Source of the DNA: Candidatus Bathyarchaeota archaeon
GTDB lineage: Archaea; Thermoproteota; Bathyarchaeia; Bathyarchaeales; Bathycorpusculaceae
Assembly (NCBI GenBank): GCA_026014485.1
Contig: JAOZIE010000002.1
Location: 109,081-173,080, forward strand
Reading direction: 5' to 3'
DNA: 64,000 nt
Part shown: piece by piece, positions 61,951 to 64,000 of the stretch
Numbering within the stretch: the stretch's first letter is position 1
How the letters are laid out: each line of letters starts with the position of its first letter
Translations under genes and position numbers: made by a program
The notes under the pieces: generated by a model
Told to the model about the DNA's origin: nothing
Database searches by the model: none
Seen by the model: the letters and a program-made list of their open reading frames with translations, nothing else

Positions 61951-62573
61951 TGATAAACGTCGTTAGCAGCAGCCAAAAATACAAAGTGACTTTCGTTCTG
62001 ATTGCCTTAAACGTTGCCATGTACATTTACACTTCCATCGCTGGCGGAGATTTCTTTGTTACCAACTATACTTTTACAACTTTTCAGCTAGCCCAATACA
62101 ATGCGCTAGTGTTTCAAGGGGCATACTATCAACTGTTAACTTCAATGTTTATTCACAGCAGCATCATACACTTAGCGGGCAACATGATGTTTCTGCTGAT
62201 TTTCGGTTTACGCGGCGAAGAAATGTTTTCTCTGCCCGAATACCTCGGCGTCTACCTACTCGGCGGCTTAGCAGGCAACGTGCTTTCTTTAGCGTTGGGT
62301 CCAAACTTGATTTCGGTTGGCGCTTCAGGCGCTGTGTTTGCCATGTTCGGAGCCTGCGCGGCATACGCTAGACGTAGTCTTGGGCAGTCGATTATGGGTG
62401 CGATAATCTTTGGTGTTTTTCTTTTGATGATTAGTTCAGGGGAAAACGTGAATTACTTAGCTCACATCGGGGGGATGGCTGCTGGTTTGGCATTTGGGTA
62501 TGTTTTGGCAAGAAGCCGCCGACCCCAAGCAGCATCCTACAGGGTTAGCTACTCTTATGCAACGCTGTTTTAG
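61947..62573 (+). CDS. rhomboid intramembrane serine protease
   Basis: 208 residues with six helices. The catalytic Ser lies in VGASGAVFAMFGA on helix 4 and the His in YLAHIGGMAAGLAFG on helix 6. Upstream, FIHSSIIHLAGNMMFLLIFG gives the conserved helix 2 His/Asn. It cleaves membrane substrates. It is overlapped by ribL, so it is co-transcribed though the reason is not clear. Confidence 0.93.
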   Translation: MMINVVSSSQKYKVTFVLIALNVAMYIYTSIAGGDFFVTNYTFTTFQLAQYNALVFQGAYYQLLTSMFIHSSIIHLAGNMMFLLIFGLRGEEMFSLPEYLGVYLLGGLAGNVLSLALGPNLISVGASGAVFAMFGACAAYARRSLGQSIMGAIIFGVFLLMISSGENVNYLAHIGGMAAGLAFGYVLARSRRPQAASYRVSYSYATLF

Positions 62574-62574
62574 G

Positions 62575-63264
62575 CTACGGCACAATTAAGACTTCTACCT
62601 TCACTTTGTTGCCGTCTTTGAGGTTCAACTGTTTTCGTAGGCAAACAGGCGCGATTATCTCCAGCACTGAAACGTCGTAGTGGCTTCTTAACGCCGTAAT
62701 CAATGCCCCTTTCACTTTGTTATTAACCAAAGCGGGGTAGCATTTGACTATGCCGAAGGTGCGGTCCTCGTTTCTGAAGCCTTCAATTTCAACGGCTGGG
62801 TACGCTTCAAGTTCAGAGCGGGCTTTGATGTCATAGTCGCTGCTTAACCTCAGATTCAACGTTCCCGAGTAGGGTTCGAAACCAAGTTTCTCAATGAACT
62901 GTTTGCGGTAACGGTCCTTTCCAATGTAGTATGCTCCCTCGCCTAATCCCGTGAAAACTATGCCTTCCAACGTGACGCTGGGCGGGTACGCAGTCTCCAT
63001 CAGAAATTTTAGGCTGTTGTAGATTTTTTGGAGCTCCACCGTTCCCGCAGCATCAATTCTCACGAGGCACCCATCGTGGGTTATGCTTCTTTCAATCCAG
63101 CCTTCCCGTTCAAGCTCTATTAAGTATCGGCTTGCAGTCTGCTGGCTGGTGCCCAGTTTCTCCGCCAAATATTCCGTGCTGACTTTCGCGGTTCGCTTAT
63201 GTGCCCCCATCTCAGCCAGCTTTAAAAGCGTGAAGATCTGCCGCCATTTTTGAGCATCTGTCAT
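62575..63264 (-). CDS. ribK: CTP-dependent riboflavin kinase with N-terminal HTH
   Basis: 229 residues. The winged HTH (STEYLAEKLGTSQQTASRYL, ELEREGWIERSI) is fused to the kinase: GIVFTGLGEGAYYIGKDRYR, GTLNLRLSSD, RTFGIVKCYPALV and ALRSHYDVSVLEIIAPVCLR are the archaeal RibK motifs. It makes FMN from riboflavin and CTP. The HTH may allow autoregulation. It converges on the ribL-rhomboid pair, completing FAD synthesis here. Confidence 0.92.
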   Translation of the reverse strand: MTDAQKWRQIFTLLKLAEMGAHKRTAKVSTEYLAEKLGTSQQTASRYLIELEREGWIERSITHDGCLVRIDAAGTVELQKIYNSLKFLMETAYPPSVTLEGIVFTGLGEGAYYIGKDRYRKQFIEKLGFEPYSGTLNLRLSSDYDIKARSELEAYPAVEIEGFRNEDRTFGIVKCYPALVNNKVKGALITALRSHYDVSVLEIIAPVCLRKQLNLKDGNKVKVEVLIVP

Positions 63265-63432
63265 TTTTATCCGCAGTTATGGTTTATGAAGTTAGATGTA
63301 TTAGATTTAGTGTTGAATATTTAAATAACTCGAAGAGTTCCGCAGCGAACACCCATAGACCCGTCAAAGGTATATCAAAACCGCAAACCGAAGCTAAAAC
63401 GGAGAGGCAGCGTCACGGCGCCAAAAGGCGAA

Positions 63433-64000
63433 TTGCCCACCCCCACAGTTTTCGAAGAAACAGCCTCCTACTGGACGGAGATAGCGGATGCTAACCACAC
63501 AGCGGAACAGGTGAGCTTCACAAAAAAAGCGCTTCCCGCCGAAGGGACTGTTTTGGATTTAGCCTGCTGCACAGGACGGCACCTTATTGAACTGTGCAAG
63601 TCAGGCTACCCTGTGGTGGGACTGGATTTCTCGCGGCGCCTACTCCACATAGCCCAAGACAAAGCCGCAGACGCCGGGGTAACAGCGTGGCTGGTGAGGG
63701 CGGACATGCGGTTTCTGCCTTTCCGCTCCGCGTCTTTTGGTTCAACGATAAGTTTGGATTCCAGCATCGGCTACTTGCCCTCCGAAGAAGCAGAATTGCA
63801 AAGCCTCAACGAGGTAGCGCGGACACTGCGGAACAGAGGCGCCTTTTTGGTTGATGTCTTCAACGGCGCTCGCATTGCTAAACGGCACAGACAAAACTAT
63901 GATTTGGGTTTGAGGTGGCTGATTCTGGGGTTGCTGCCAAGATTTCCTCTGCTTGCCGCCCTGTTCAAGTGGCGCGACTACCCAAGTTTTCGCCTGCTAC
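63433..64000 (+). CDS. SAM-dependent methyltransferase, N-terminal part (runs off window)
   Basis: Not in the track because it starts with TTG and leaves the window. Motif I is GTVLDLACCTGRHLIELCKS, followed by VVGLDFSRRLLHIAQDKA (motif II acidic) and RADMRFLPFRSASFGSTISL. The layout is that of class I methyltransferases (Methyltransf_25/11). The visible part ends in a hydrophobic stretch LRWLILGLLPRFPLLAALF. Substrate unknown. TTG 63433 is the first plausible start, but an upstream start is not ruled out. Confidence 0.8.
   Translation, partial: MPTPTVFEETASYWTEIADANHTAEQVSFTKKALPAEGTVLDLACCTGRHLIELCKSGYPVVGLDFSRRLLHIAQDKAADAGVTAWLVRADMRFLPFRSASFGSTISLDSSIGYLPSEEAELQSLNEVARTLRNRGAFLVDVFNGARIAKRHRQNYDLGLRWLILGLLPRFPLLAALFKWRDYPSFRLL

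Noticed and set aside
1-64000. CRISPR array or cas genes
   Set aside because: No regularly spaced direct repeats and no Cas proteins; the Cas4-like nuclease domain is part of the large helicase.

Overview
The window reads as a piece of an archaeal chromosome, most likely from Bathyarchaeia (Thermoproteota); the class is an inference. Archaeal markers are RadA, a class I CCA-adding enzyme with ThpR, UPF0200/UPF0201 proteins, CTP-type riboflavin kinase RibK with FAD synthetase RibL, Dph6, PAC2 proteins, a TFB-type cyclin protein, TATA-box promoters and a class II tRNA-Ser gene with encoded CCA. Mixed in are families more typical of bacteria: GrpE-DnaK-DnaJ, class II HMG-CoA reductase, methylglyoxal synthase, an AAA_32-type Lon, CysK and an [FeFe] hydrogenase. 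Genes are dense, and many start at GTG or TTG behind a good Shine-Dalgarno sequence.

Layout. 0-9.6 kb: class II aldolase (cut by the window edge), Hsp20, a secreted protein, a very large nuclease-helicase, cca and thpR. 9.7-13 kb: a 38-residue Cys-rich protein, UPF0200/UPF0201, an MBL-fold nuclease and a RelE-type toxin with a 58-residue antitoxin. 13.4-24 kb: HMG-CoA reductase, CysK, GalT, MgsA, a 3-methyladenine glycosylase, Lrp-type regulators, two-subunit fumarase, and RadA followed by a protein with a PCNA-binding motif. 24-33 kb: zinc-ribbon and membrane proteins, grpE-dnaK-dnaJ, Lon, a mini-TFB and an HTH protein. 33-44 kb: a cation exchanger, a glucosylglycerate-type pathway, LarA, an acetyltransferase, NadA, NikR, a cupin, a RibD-like reductase, a frameshifted TIM-barrel gene and two PAC2 proteins.

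44.7-50.8 kb is the accessory region. It starts at an intact tRNA-Ser(GCT) and contains two direct copies of that tRNA's 3' part, at 46.95 kb and 50.74 kb. Between them lie a frameshifted Vps62-like gene, a Cys-rich unknown gene, a membrane protein and a complete [FeFe] hydrogenase. This looks like two nested or successive integrations at a tRNA, with the hydrogenase as cargo. A GGTGTTACT-type motif occurs in front of both the membrane-protein/Cys-rich pair and the hydrogenase, so they may share a regulator. No HydE, HydF or HydG maturase and no integrase is present in the window.

50.8-64 kb: a 1328-residue surface beta-propeller protein, a receiver-histidine kinase, Dph6, an ABC exporter, a PUA protein, a DedA-like protein, RibL-rhomboid, RibK and the start of a methyltransferase. 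A ~140 bp intergenic repeat occurs twice, in opposite orientation, at 38.6 and 57.8 kb.

Metabolic picture (inference): a fermentative or mixotrophic anaerobe that handles triose phosphates and galactose, makes mevalonate and a glucosylglycerate-like solute, uses a nickel racemase with NikR control, and can probably evolve or oxidise H2 through a soluble ferredoxin-linked [FeFe] enzyme.
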